A program made the translations under genes and the position numbers. From Anniella stebbinsi (Eukaryota > Chordata > Lepidosauria > Squamata > Anniellidae), in NCBI GenBank assembly GCA_029215795.1, contig JARDYH010000007.1, positions 94,069,263-94,133,262 of the forward strand: a DNA stretch of 64,000 nucleotides, read 5' to 3'. Below, one piece after another: positions 55,585 to 64,000 of this stretch (positions are counted from its first letter, which is position 1; every line of letters starts with the position of its first letter). The notes under the pieces are model-generated. The model searched no databases and had not been told where the DNA came from. It was given only the letters and a program-made list of their open reading frames with translations.

Positions 55585-55636
55585 GGTGTGTGTGTGTCGG
55601 TGTGTGCGTACATGCGTGTGGTGGTGGTGGTGGTGG
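55585..55636. repeat. (GT)n/(GGT)n simple repeat
   Basis: GT-rich tract followed by six GGT units. Confidence 0.9.
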
Positions 55637-55784
55637 GAGAGGTTGTCATTTGGTTTCAGCTATTGTTAAACAACTGAAAATTAGACTCCCTTGCCAATCC
55701 TCTGAAAATTGCTAGTGACCTAACAGTAGAACGAAATCTATCTTCCACCCATCTCTGATTTATCACATCTATACAAACATTTGT

Positions 55785-55889
55785 GAATATTCAAAGCACT
55801 TATTTTCTTGTTTCAATCCTTACAACAACCCTGTAAGGTATGCTGGGGGATGGTTTTCTCTATATTACAAATGGGGTGGGTGGGTCCTA

Positions 55890-55943
<54 letters not shown>

Positions 55944-55995
55944 CCTAAGGCTACCAATGGCAAAGGCAATATGCAAACTGGGACTTCCCAATTCA
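55785..55995 (-). mobile_element. MIR/CORE-type SINE with internal (GA)n
   Basis: On the minus strand the CORE tail block appears as 'ttacaacaaccctgtaaggtatgctggg', with 'attacaaatgggg' after it. A GA microsatellite (55895-55938) has expanded inside the element. Confidence 0.5.
55895..55938. repeat. (GA)n microsatellite
   Basis: About 22 GA units. Confidence 0.95.
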
Positions 55996-56261
55996 TAGGC
56001 CCCTTAACTCCCAGTATGCCTCAGCTCAACACATCTGGAGGGCACCAGCTTGGGGAAAGTTGACTGAAAGTATATGCAGCGCTATAAAGAGAAGGAGAAG
56101 AGGAGGAGTCCTTGAACATGTTTAAGTCCCAGGATCTTTCGCTTTGCAAATGGCTCATACAGACAATCCACTGATGGGCTTAACAATGATATCTGAAGGT
56201 TTCAAGGGTTGCGGAGCAGGCAGGAGCACCATTAAAATAGCACCACACTTTAGGCCATATG

Positions 56262-56377
56262 CCAGCCTTCCCCAGCCTGGTGCTCTCCAAATGTATTTTA
56301 CTACAAGTCCTGCCAGCTGGGGACTATGGGAGTTGCGTTCCAACACATCTATAGGGCACCAAGTTGGGGAAGGCTGG
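56262..56377. mobile_element. Short hairpin MITE, family E
   Basis: Perfect terminal inverted repeat GCCAGCCTTCCCC. Flanks ccatatgc and gcatattc are a possible diverged 8-bp duplication. The inner arms contain the family motif 'ctacaagtcctgccag'. Confidence 0.8.
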
Positions 56378-57100
56378 CATATTCAGTTCTCCCTCGGGAG
56401 CACCTGTATGTCTTGTCTAAAGCAAACTCCACAATTGCACTCTTCCCAGCAGATGAATTTTGATTCCAAGGAGAAGCTATAGATTCACAGAACTTTCTGC
56501 ATCTCCCACCAAAACCTACATTGGCAGCTGGGGACAGTGGGGGTGGCAGGGGAGACATAGGGTTGGGAAGGAAAAGTTGCTGATGACTGAGTTTTACTTC
56601 CCCATGCACTGGTGGCCACGCCTTTCCCTAAGTTGGTTGATCACACCAACCTCATGGAGGGAGCAGTTTTGCTTATAGAAAACTTTTCTGCTGTGTGTGT
56701 TTCCTGGTAACAGATTTTAAGAGGATCGGGGTTTATTGCCATCCTGCTGTTTTATGCTCTGATACTTCAGGCCATTTATATTTTCTTAACTGTTCTATTA
56801 TTTTAACAGGGTGTAGAAAGTGAGCTCTAGTAAAAAACGAAATACAGAGAACCGAGAATGGTTTGCAGGAGAGATAGCTAGGAGGTGCCAATTTTGAACC
56901 TGATTTGGAGAATTCCCGTTTGCCAGGTGATTGGCAGGCATCTGATGAGACAAATAAAGGCAAAAGGCCACGTGGCCCTTTGGGACGATGCAGGGAACTG
57001 TGTTGTTTTTTCTGCAGTTATTTCAGTTCTTCCCCAGTCCCATCCACAGGAAACAAGTTAGATAAGATCACATTAAAATTAAAAACACCACTAAAAATGT

Positions 57101-57229
57101 TGACCTTCAACCTTTTCCAAACAGTTGCCCTCCAGATGTGTTGGACTATAACTCCCAGTGTCCCTGGCTGGGTGATGCTGGGAGTGGTACTCCAAGACAT
57201 CTGGAGGGAACCAGGTTGGGGAAGGCTGC
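57101..57229. mobile_element. Short hairpin MITE, family E
   Basis: 'gccctccagatgtgttggactataactcccag' and 'ctgggagtggtactccaagacatctggaggg' are inverted arms; the right end is 'ggttggggaaggctg'. Confidence 0.8.
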
Positions 57230-57662
57230 TTTACTGTGATCAAGGCTAAGTACACATCACTGAAACTATGGTTGATTCTTCCTGTTTACCCCTCCATCCA
57301 TTTCTCTCTCCCTTGCTCTGCTGTCTTCCCTGTACTGGAAGCTCCTTGGAGGCAGGGAACTGTCTTCTTGTACCTGGCAAAACACCAAGCAAATGTGCAT
57401 AATCTCTTGAAGTTCGCATCATTTATTTTATACAGTGTATTCTAGTTTGCTAAGCCTGGAGGGGCTTTAGATGGCACTTGAAACCTCATCCCATTTGGGC
57501 CAATGAATCTGGATCCTGAGGAGTATGCTCACGATGGCAGGAATTTGGCAAGGTAAATTCCCAAGTATTACACAGCTCACTTCTAGCTCACCTACATACT
57601 GTTCTCTAGTTCCTTGGAATGCAAGAGCAAGGAGAACCATCCTAAGTCCAAATACACATCAG

Positions 57663-57799
57663 GCCAGCCTCCTCCAACCTGATGCTCTCCAGAAGTTTTG
57701 GACTTCAACTCCCATCAGCCTCAGCCAGCATGGCCAATGGTCAGGAATGATGGGAATGGTCACCCAAAACATCTGGAGGGCCTCAAGTTGGGGAAGGCT
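57663..57799. mobile_element. Short hairpin MITE, family E, with target duplication
   Basis: Ends CAGCCTCCTCCAACCTGATG and 'caagttggggaaggctg'. Flanks catcaggc and catcagac give an 8-bp duplication with one mismatch, which places family E with hAT-type elements. Confidence 0.8.
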
Positions 57800-57915
57800 G
57801 CATCAGACATTGTGTGAATGGTGCATATATCCTTGAGATCACTGTGTGCACAAAATTATCTGACTGGAGACGAGCCACCTTGACTTCTGCAGGCATGCAG
57901 GGACTTCCTACTGAC

Positions 57916-58008
57916 CTGCCCACATGAACAAGACCACGACAATGATGAGGATCTCCCCGGCTCGCAGCTGCTGATTTTTCTCCCCCATCTCCTTCATCGT
58001 CACCTCAT
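57916..58008 (-). CDS. FNDC5: FNDC5 juxtamembrane and transmembrane exon
   Basis: A 93-nt exon, acceptor tctgtgcag|AT and donor GGCAG|GTCAGT, phase 1 at both ends. It encodes (D)EVTMKEMGEKNQQLRAGEIL followed by IIVVVLFMWA. The first part is the region between the irisin fibronectin domain and the membrane. ILIIVVVLFMWA is the first half of the single transmembrane helix, completed by GVIALF in the next exon. It is nearly identical to mammalian FNDC5, with one extra residue (EK where human has R) before NQQLR. Confidence 0.95.
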
Positions 58009-58409
58009 CTGCACAGAGAGGGAGACGGAGAAAGACAGCCAATGTTAGCCCCATTTCCAACCCACCCTCACGGGGTTTTGGCACCAGGAACAAGGGCTGA
58101 ACGAAAGGTCCCCATACGGCATGAGCGTGTGCCCAAAACCCTGCTATGACATTACAACAGGTTCTCAGGCGGTTTCCCATTTGCATGGCTAGCTCAACGC
58201 ACGAGGGAAGCCAGGGACCCTTTGTTGCTTCTCATGTGGCTTCCCTTCATTTGTCCTGCTTGCCTTTACACTTGGCTCTCTCTCCTTCTATATGCTACCC
58301 ATGGGCTTCTTCCCATTTCATGTTTTCCACTCAACACCTCCCATGATGCTGTCGGCCTCTCCGAGGCAGCAGGAGCTAGAATTCCCACTAGAAACCCAAC
58401 AATGGGTGA

Positions 58410-58506
58410 CGCGCGTTGTTTCTTTGATTATATTGTTAATGTTTTATGAATCAATGTTACAGTTGGTTTTTAAGTGTGTTGCTCATGAAATGTGTTAAGC
58501 CACCCA
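58410..58506 (+). mobile_element. Short L2-like 3' end fragment
   Basis: 'ttgttaatgttttatgaatcaatg ... gctcatgaaatgtgttaagccacccagagc' resembles an L2 3' UTR just before the family B copy. Weak. Confidence 0.3.
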
Positions 58507-58797
58507 GAGCTTTTCTACTTAAGGCTGTTAACCGCTGTATCTACTTTTAGTTTTGTCACAGAATTGAGACCTGAGCTCTACACAAAGAACTTTCTTTTCC
58601 TGCTTTTCTGCTACTTAACCTCTAGGTGGAGCTGTCCTGTAGCGGAATAGCTCAAATACACAAGCAAAAACAGCAAAAATAATACCCAATTTTTCCCATT
58701 CTAACCCCCCCCCCCCCCCCCGGAAAGTGATCCGAAAAAACAGAAGTGAAACTGGAGGATCACAACATCATCTAAACAGCCTTTCATCTCAATAGTC
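58507..58797. mobile_element. Family B MITE, right end eroded (B3)
   Basis: Starts GAGCTTTTCTACTTAAGGCT and follows B1 through 'gttttgtcacagaattgagacctgagctctacacaaagaac' and 'cctctaggtggagctgt'. A C tract (58706-58722) interrupts it, and the right terminus is missing or decayed. Confidence 0.75.
58706..58722. repeat. Poly-C tract
   Basis: Uninterrupted run of about 17 Cs inside B3, where B1 has an A tract. Confidence 0.9.
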
Positions 58798-58799
58798 AA

Positions 58800-58862
58800 T
58801 GACGTGTGTGTGCATGCGTACACATGTGTGCGTGCATACCGACAGACACACACAGATCCATG
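58800..58862. repeat. GT/CA-rich simple repeat
   Basis: Mixed GTGTGTGCATGCGT and CACACACA units. Confidence 0.8.
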
Positions 58863-59414
58863 TCGAATGGCACAATATGGCAGCAAAACCTTGTGGGCCA
58901 GCCTTGCCTCTGTACCCAAAAATATACTCTTGAAAGTCTTTCTTTGCATGCCTATTATTTCAAAGGAAGACTCCCAGTATGCTTGGCGGTTCCTGCCTTT
59001 GCCTGCTTGGCAAGCTGCCCGCCTGCCTCTTCAGCTGCCCCTTCAGCACCTTTCCTGCTCCCCTTTCATAGGCTCCTTTTCTCCCTCTGTTGGGGGACGT
59101 GACGGAAGCGGAGAAGAGGGGAGTCCAGCACGTGCTGCTCTTCTCACCCTGTCGTGACAAACCACACTTGCCAGCCTGAATGGCCTCTTCGGTGCTCGGC
59201 CCAGGAGCCCGCTGTCTTGCTGCGCCCTTGGCCAGCCTCTCCCCTCTGCTTCCTCACGCTCTCCTGCTCTCCCAGCCACCAAATTGCTCTGTGCAAGCTT
59301 GGAACCGTGGAGAGTGCATCGCCCACCTGGCCCTTCCACACCAGCCCTCACGGAGATGCAGAGCCTCCACCGGGCCAAATGCAGCAGAGCGGCCCAAGGG
59401 GCGCCTGATGAACC

Positions 59415-59809
59415 TCAGGATACAAAACCAAGACGCTTCTCAAGCCCCCAGCAAGCCACGAGGCACGGCTGATGGATTCGGCAGGGAAGATGGAATGCGG
59501 CACCGGTGGTAGATGTTGCCAAGTCCTCCTTTAGAGGTGTCATTGCAGTCACTCCTTCTGTTGGAGGAGGAGCCTTCTTTGGCTGACTTAGGCCAGCTGC
59601 AGGGTTGGTCGAGCCCTTGAGGAAGGCAGCCCTGGTGAGCACCCCCCACCTGGAAGTGGCAGGAGGTGCCAAAGGCAAGCCATTCTCTCGACCCAAAGTG
59701 ACCACGGTGGCTTGGTTGGACTCCTTGAGGCCCCTGGACTGGCCCAGCCTCACCACCTGCCCCCCCCCTGCTGCCAGCGCCTCTTCTGCACGGCCTCCTT
59801 CCTGCTTGC
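59415..59809 (-). other. Open reading frame continuing from the FNDC5 fibronectin exon into its intron
   Basis: If the unusual GC donor at 59809 is not used, translation continues 131 codons in frame to a stop at 59415-59417. It gives a Gly/Ala/Pro-rich tail with no transmembrane helix. A GC-rich intron can stay open by chance, so this is only a candidate for an intron-retained product. See the findings. Confidence 0.25.
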
Positions 59810-60008
59810 CTTTGTTTTTGGAAGCCAGTTTCTCAGCCTCCCGGGGGGTCTTGAAGTGGACGGGCTCACTGGCTGGGCTCTGCCCTTGGATGCTGATGGA
59901 CTGCACATGCACAATGTACTCGGTGTCCTCCTCCAAGTCCCAGAGGGAGCACGAGCGGGTGGTGGTGTTCACCTCCTGGATGAAGCGCAACATCCGCACA
60001 TCTTTCTT
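59810..60008 (-). CDS. FNDC5: FNDC5 (irisin precursor), second half of the fibronectin III domain
   Basis: FNDC5 is a single-pass membrane protein whose extracellular fibronectin III domain is released as the hormone irisin. This 199-nt exon has acceptor ctctccctgcag|AAG (phase 0) and ends AAACAAAG (phase 1). It encodes KKDVRMLRFIQEVNTTTRSC, SLWDLEEDTEYIVHVQSISI, QGQSPASEPVHFKTPREAEK and LASKNK. These are the last beta strands of the domain and match mammalian irisin at nearly every position, including the N-glycosylation-type NTT. The donor is GC, not GT (AAAG|GCAAGC). The exons for the signal peptide and the first half of the domain were not found up to 64000 and are presumed to lie to the right. 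Confidence 0.95.
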
Positions 60009-60479
60009 CTGCAGGGAGAGGGGGCAGGAAAAACACACACACACACATATGCCAAGCGCCACACTCAGAGTGATGGCAGCAACAGGCCCATTGCTTTAAA
60101 CCTGGGTCTGCCCCACAGCACAAGAAGGGGGAGTCCAGATTTTAGAGTAAAGGGATACATGGAGATGGGCTAAATCATCCCTCCCCCTGCCATTGGTGGG
60201 CTCCCGGCATTCTCCCCCACCCCCCGGCACTTGATACAGGGGGTGCTTCCAGACAAGGCTTTTACGGCACCACGACAGTGCAGATTTGAAATGAACATGC
60301 TTCAAAAACCTCTCCTCAAAATTCTCCTTTGCATGTATGAAAGGTGAATATTATCCTGGTACTTTCTGGATGTGCAAGTATTTGCAGATATCCTCTGAAT
60401 ATCCGATGTTCAGCATCACAACATTACATCCAACGTTTCTGCAGCAGCATTCAACATTATAGTATATGAGAACTGAGTA

Positions 60480-60987
60480 CATAGGGGTGCGCAAGGGGTG
60501 TATTGGGTGTGCCCAGGCACACCAGAATGTCTCAAGCAATAAGCGCTGAATTGAGGGGGCCATGAAGTAGGGATTCAGAGAGGGATCCAGACGCAACGGG
60601 AATGGTCCTCCAGCTGCTCCATGGCTGCACCAAATAATCGCTGCCTCCAAGCGAGCACCGTTGCTCCTGGCATCAGAAGCGAAAAGGAATCGCTCTGCTG
60701 GGAGCCTCTCTGCTGGGAGCCCAGGGGGAGAAGCCCCGAAGGCCTTATAAGCCCCCCTCTGGCCAGTGTCACCACAAAGCCCCTCCAGGGCTGGGGCTTG
60801 AGGAGCATCTCCTCATTCCCCACCTCCACCCCCTGCAATGGCCCTCCCACAGTCAGGCAAGCTGGACGCAGAGCAAGGCATCAGTGTCTACAGTGTTTAA
60901 TCAATCAATAAATGAATGAAAATTATGTCCTTTATGATTATTATCCCTGGATGCACACCCTAATGCTATGAGCTGTTCACACCTATG
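60480..60987 (-). mobile_element. Family D transposon (D3)
   Basis: A 508-bp element with ends CATAGGGGTGCGCAAGGG and, inverted, CATAGGTGTGAACAGC. Flanks actgagta and actgggta are an 8-bp duplication with one mismatch. The interior is the inverse of D4 (shared 'ggaggggcttataag'-type block and the ATTCATT/ATGAATGAA-rich stretch). No coding frame. Confidence 0.85.
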
Positions 60988-61515
60988 ACTGGGTAAGGAG
61001 CATCAGTCAACATTCGAAAACATCTGAGTTAAGCAGTTGATGTTTGACGATCTTTGACAGCTGAGCAGCAGAAAGGTAAAGAGCTCTGACAGGTGACTTG
61101 CAACAGAATTGTGTAAGTTTTATATCAACTATATTCAATCATTAAACCAATCAAAATGGTCCGATTTATATTCTACAATTCAGAAGTCAAATTTCACCAT
61201 CGTAACCTGAGGTTCAAAATATAAAAATTCACCAAATTTTGAAATTTTATCAAAATTTCTTTTCAGCTCTACTATGAAATAGAATCCTTGCCATAATAGG
61301 GCTTCTACTATGACTGAATTTTCCTTTATTCATCAGTCATAGCACAAACCAAAGCCCTAAGCCTAAAAACAAGGAAGCAAACAGGCGCAAGATCCAGTTT
61401 CTGCACCATGGTGGCAGCCCAAAAGATCTGAGCTGAATCAAGCCTGCCAAGAAAACAACATTTGCTTTCATGCTAATTTGAAGGGGAAAAAATCCGCTCA
61501 TAGAACTAAGTATTA

Positions 61516-61870
61516 GGCTGCCTCTACACGAGAGGTTTAAAGCTCTTTCAAGTCTCATTAAAATTTTTACTTCTACATGAGCGGAGCGCAAATCAGGAGT
61601 TGAGGCGCGTTATCTATTCGATTATGCGCATTATCGAATGCGCGTTAAATAGCGAGTTTTATTTTGCTGCGGAGTTAAAGCGCATTTTGACTATGTAAAC
61701 AAGCGATTCTCCGCATTAACTACTTCTAAAGCGCATTTCAAACAACCGGTAAGGCCACCAGTTGTGCGCTCAATTACCTCCCGCGTACAGTCATTTACCA
61801 TAAAGCGCTTCCGAGAAGATGCGCATAATCGGAGAACCAGGCGTCAAACCGAATTCTTGTAGAGGGGGTC
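61516..61870 (+). mobile_element. Family C MITE (C3), 355 bp
   Basis: Exactly 355 bp, flanked by TTA (61513-61515, 61871-61873), and very similar to C1 throughout. Ends GGCTGCCTCTACACGAGAGG and, inverted, GACCCCCTCTACAAGAATTC. Confidence 0.9.
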
Positions 61871-62214
61871 TTAGAAGATTTTAGAAGTCTGACAAAAGAA
61901 TGACAGAATGGGAGGAGGGGAGGGAAATCGGAGAAGAGATAGGCACTGTGAATCAACTTCTATTTTTGGACTTCTTTTCTGGGTTCTGGGGTGCAGTGGA
62001 CAAGGAGAAAGCCCACAAAGCCTGAGCTTCCTTTGAGCTGGAGTACAAATACCATGATGGAAACAAGAAAAGAACTGAGAAATGGTAACAGTGCAACCTT
62101 GAGGATGATATGCAGGACCCCAGGGTCTTAGACATGGAAGTGCAAACGGTACGATAAAGCACGGATGCTCCTTTCAGCAGGAAGATAACTCTCTGGAAGA
62201 TAACACAGTACCTT

Positions 62215-62716
62215 CATAGGCATGCACAGTACATTTCATTAGGGTGTGCACCCAGGGATTTTTTTAATGCAAACATTTGTTGAATACTCAATCATAAAGG
62301 ACATTATTTTTATTCATTCATTTATTTATTAAACACTGTAGCCTTACTCCACATTTGGCTTGCCTGACCACAGGACGGCCATTGGTGAGGGGTGGGGGAA
62401 TGAGGAGATGCTCCTCAAGCCCCAGTATTGGTGGGGCTTTCTGGTGACACTGGCCAGAGGAGGGGCTTACGAGGCAATATAAGCCTTCGGAGTCCCTCCT
62501 CCTGCCCTGGTTCCTGGCAGAGAGGCTCCCAGCAGAGTGATTCCTTTTCGTTCCTGCTGCCGGGAATGATGGTGCACTGTTTGGGGGGGGGGGCAGCAGA
62601 GCAGCCAGAGGACTGTTCTCGCAGTATCTAGATCCCCCTCTGGATCCCTACTCAATGCCCCCCTCAATTCAGTGCTTATTGCTTGAGACATTTGGGTGTG
62701 CCTGGGCACACCTATG
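62215..62716 (+). mobile_element. Family D transposon (D4)
   Basis: A 502-bp element with ends CATAGGCATGCACAGTAC and, inverted, CATAGGTGTGCCCAGGC. Flanks agtacctt and agtacctg are an 8-bp duplication with one mismatch. A G tract (62582-62592) lies inside. Confidence 0.85.
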
Positions 62717-63082
62717 AGTACCTGGAATGTTCCTTTCCCCCCCCCCCCCTCCATTAAAAGAGACATAAAAATGAGAGCTTATCCTTGCCTGGTTATGGAA
62801 CGACACAGAACTAATTAGGGTAATACTTAGCAAAGGAGCAAGTGGGGGCAGATTCAAAACATTTTTAAAAAAATCTTTGGGAGAAAACCCTTTAACTTTA
62901 TATCTTCCCATTTTTCTTTATTGTTTTATGGCTCTTCTCACACAACTATGTTGAAATCTAAACCGTCTGCCACAGAAGGTTTTCCTTTGGAAAGAATAGG
63001 TGGGAGGTCTGATTTTAAACCATATCTTACTCACATACCTTTGAAAATTAGCAATTAATAGTAACCAGTACTGTTTTTCTTT

Positions 63083-63104
63083 TGTTTGTTTGTTTGTTTG
63101 TTTG
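63083..63104. repeat. (GTTT)n microsatellite
   Basis: Five GTTT units; a second tract of seven units lies at 63160-63187. Confidence 0.9.
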
Positions 63105-63159
63105 GGGAGTAAGGGGAGGGTTTCACTCCTGCTCTTATAGCCTAGTTCCTTATACAATG

Positions 63160-63187
63160 GTTTGTTTGTTTGTTTGTTTGTTTGTTT
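63160..63187. repeat. (GTTT)n microsatellite
   Basis: Seven GTTT units. Confidence 0.9.
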
Positions 63188-63340
63188 ACTTTTTCATAGC
63201 CCTGTGAAGGATCTACAGTTTTGGCACAGGTTTCTTTTGACTCTATTTTACCTTCTTTTACTTTTGAAATCTTGGGGGGCAGCATTGGCCCTGTCACTTA
63301 TTTCACACACATGTTGTTACACTAGAGAATCATTTTAATT

Positions 63341-63366
63341 GTTATTATTATTATTATTATTATTAT
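63341..63366. repeat. (TTA)n microsatellite
   Basis: About eight TTA units. Confidence 0.9.
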
Positions 63367-63869
63367 CAATTTTTAAAGCTAAAGGCTTCTCATACAAACT
63401 AACTAACTAAAAGGTCATGCTAACTATTTAAAAGGCAGGTGTGTGGTGCTATCAGGGTCTGTTTCTTCAGTTGGAACAAGGGAGGAAATTTGAGGTGGAA
63501 CTATTAGTGACTCTTGGTTTCTGATAAAGAAAGTCTGGAGTAAAGCAGATCTCAATTAAAAGATGGGAACAAAGATGCTTCTGGGGCTTTTGGTCCAGTA
63601 ATTAATCAATATAGAGTCAATTTCAATTAGAGTAAACATGCTTGATTCAAATGCTAAACAACAAGCAATCAGAACACATGGAAGTTTTGGGGTGTTACCA
63701 AAAGCATTAAAATGGATTTGTTTTTAAAAAGAAAAGAAAAGGTTAGTTAGTTGCTGGTTTTGATGTAAAGGTTAAAACCCCTTTACCTGGAAACTATCCA
63801 AGAATCACGTGCTCTCCACTGCAGTAGTAGATATGCATTCCTCTTGTAGCTGGGAATTTATAAAGGTGA

Positions 63870-63974
63870 AGGGCACATTTAGACAGAATGAAGTTCTACA
63901 ACTCCCAGCATTCCCCAGCCAGCCATATTGGGAATGGTGGGACTTTTTTCTGTCTAAACATAGGGTTGTGCCCT
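63870..63974. mobile_element. Short hairpin MITE related to family E
   Basis: Ends AGGGCACATTTAGACAGAA and, inverted, AGGGCACAACCCTATGTTTAG (with GACAGAAAAAAGT inside). Inner arms are 'ctacaactcccagcattccccagcc' and 'ggctggggaatg'-like inverse. It can fold almost completely. Confidence 0.65.
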
Positions 63975-64000
63975 AAGTTAACTGGGCTGGAGAACATGCT

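Larger units (their letters stand above)
49992..57915. other. FNDC5 intron between tail and transmembrane exons
   Basis: About 7.9 kb, donor GTCAGT on the minus strand at 57915, acceptor at 49992. It contains elements of families A, C, D, E, F and two MIRs, all listed separately. The stretches 51446-52130, 53561-54236 and 56378-57100 show nothing recognisable. Confidence 0.75.
60009..64000. other. FNDC5 upstream intron (partial)
   Basis: Contains family D copies D3 and D4, family C copy C3 and simple repeats. No further FNDC5 exon was recognised on the minus strand. The intervals 60990-61515, 61871-62214 and 63377-63867 show nothing. Confidence 0.55.

Noticed and set aside
30447..62724. Dispersed similar palindromes considered as a CRISPR-like or regulated array
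   Set aside because: Copies are scattered, vary in spacing and orientation, and carry transposon ends with target duplications. They are mobile elements in a vertebrate genome.
60009..64000. First half of the FNDC5 fibronectin domain and signal peptide
   Set aside because: Searched on the minus strand by expected residues and splice signals; nothing matched, so these exons are taken to be outside the window.

Overview
The window is nuclear DNA from a vertebrate, most likely a squamate reptile (lizard). The coding sequence is split into short exons with vertebrate splice signals and long introns. The rest is packed with CR1/L2-clade LINEs, L1, a Penelope-like fragment, tRNA-derived and MIR-type SINEs, and many palindromic non-autonomous DNA transposons. 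No bacterial, CRISPR or operon-type organisation was seen, and no tRNA or rRNA gene.

Two protein-coding genes can be reconstructed from exon homology and splice-phase agreement. S100PBP lies on the + strand. It has a CpG-island promoter and a non-coding first exon near 7.8 kb, and coding exons at 14841-15718, 16807-16907, 23660-23750 and 25990-26122, giving about 400 aa. FNDC5 (the irisin precursor) lies on the - strand, with exons at 60008-59810, 58008-57916 and 49991-49858. Its signal-peptide exons probably lie beyond the right edge, and its last few codons were not located. The two genes converge, as they do in the human 1p35.1 neighbourhood (YARS1, S100PBP, FNDC5, HPCA). YARS1, which in human starts head-to-head with S100PBP, was not found on the left.

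Layout. 1-7.2 kb: old L2 pieces, a Penelope GIY-YIG remnant, a probable solo LTR, and much unrecognised sequence. 7.2-8.1 kb: CpG island and promoter. 8-26 kb: S100PBP introns with MIR, L2 (including an uninterrupted 430-codon reverse-transcriptase ORF), a tRNA SINE and a CR1. 26-49 kb: intergenic sequence with a 3.7-kb 5'-truncated L1 sitting inside a palindromic transposon, a second short L1 with a perfect target duplication, and many hairpin elements. 49.8-64 kb: FNDC5 and its introns, with more hairpin elements.

The most distinctive feature is the set of non-autonomous DNA transposon families, called A to F here. A (5 copies, TAGGGTGACC ends, 8-bp target duplications), D (4 copies, CATAGG ends, 8-bp duplications) and E (many short hairpins, CAGCCTTCCCC ends) look like hAT. 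C (3 copies, each exactly 355 bp, 3-bp duplications) and B (3 copies) look like PIF/Harbinger. F is a loose group of large palindromes. Several are nested, which gives a relative order of insertion. All family names are local labels; no database was searched.
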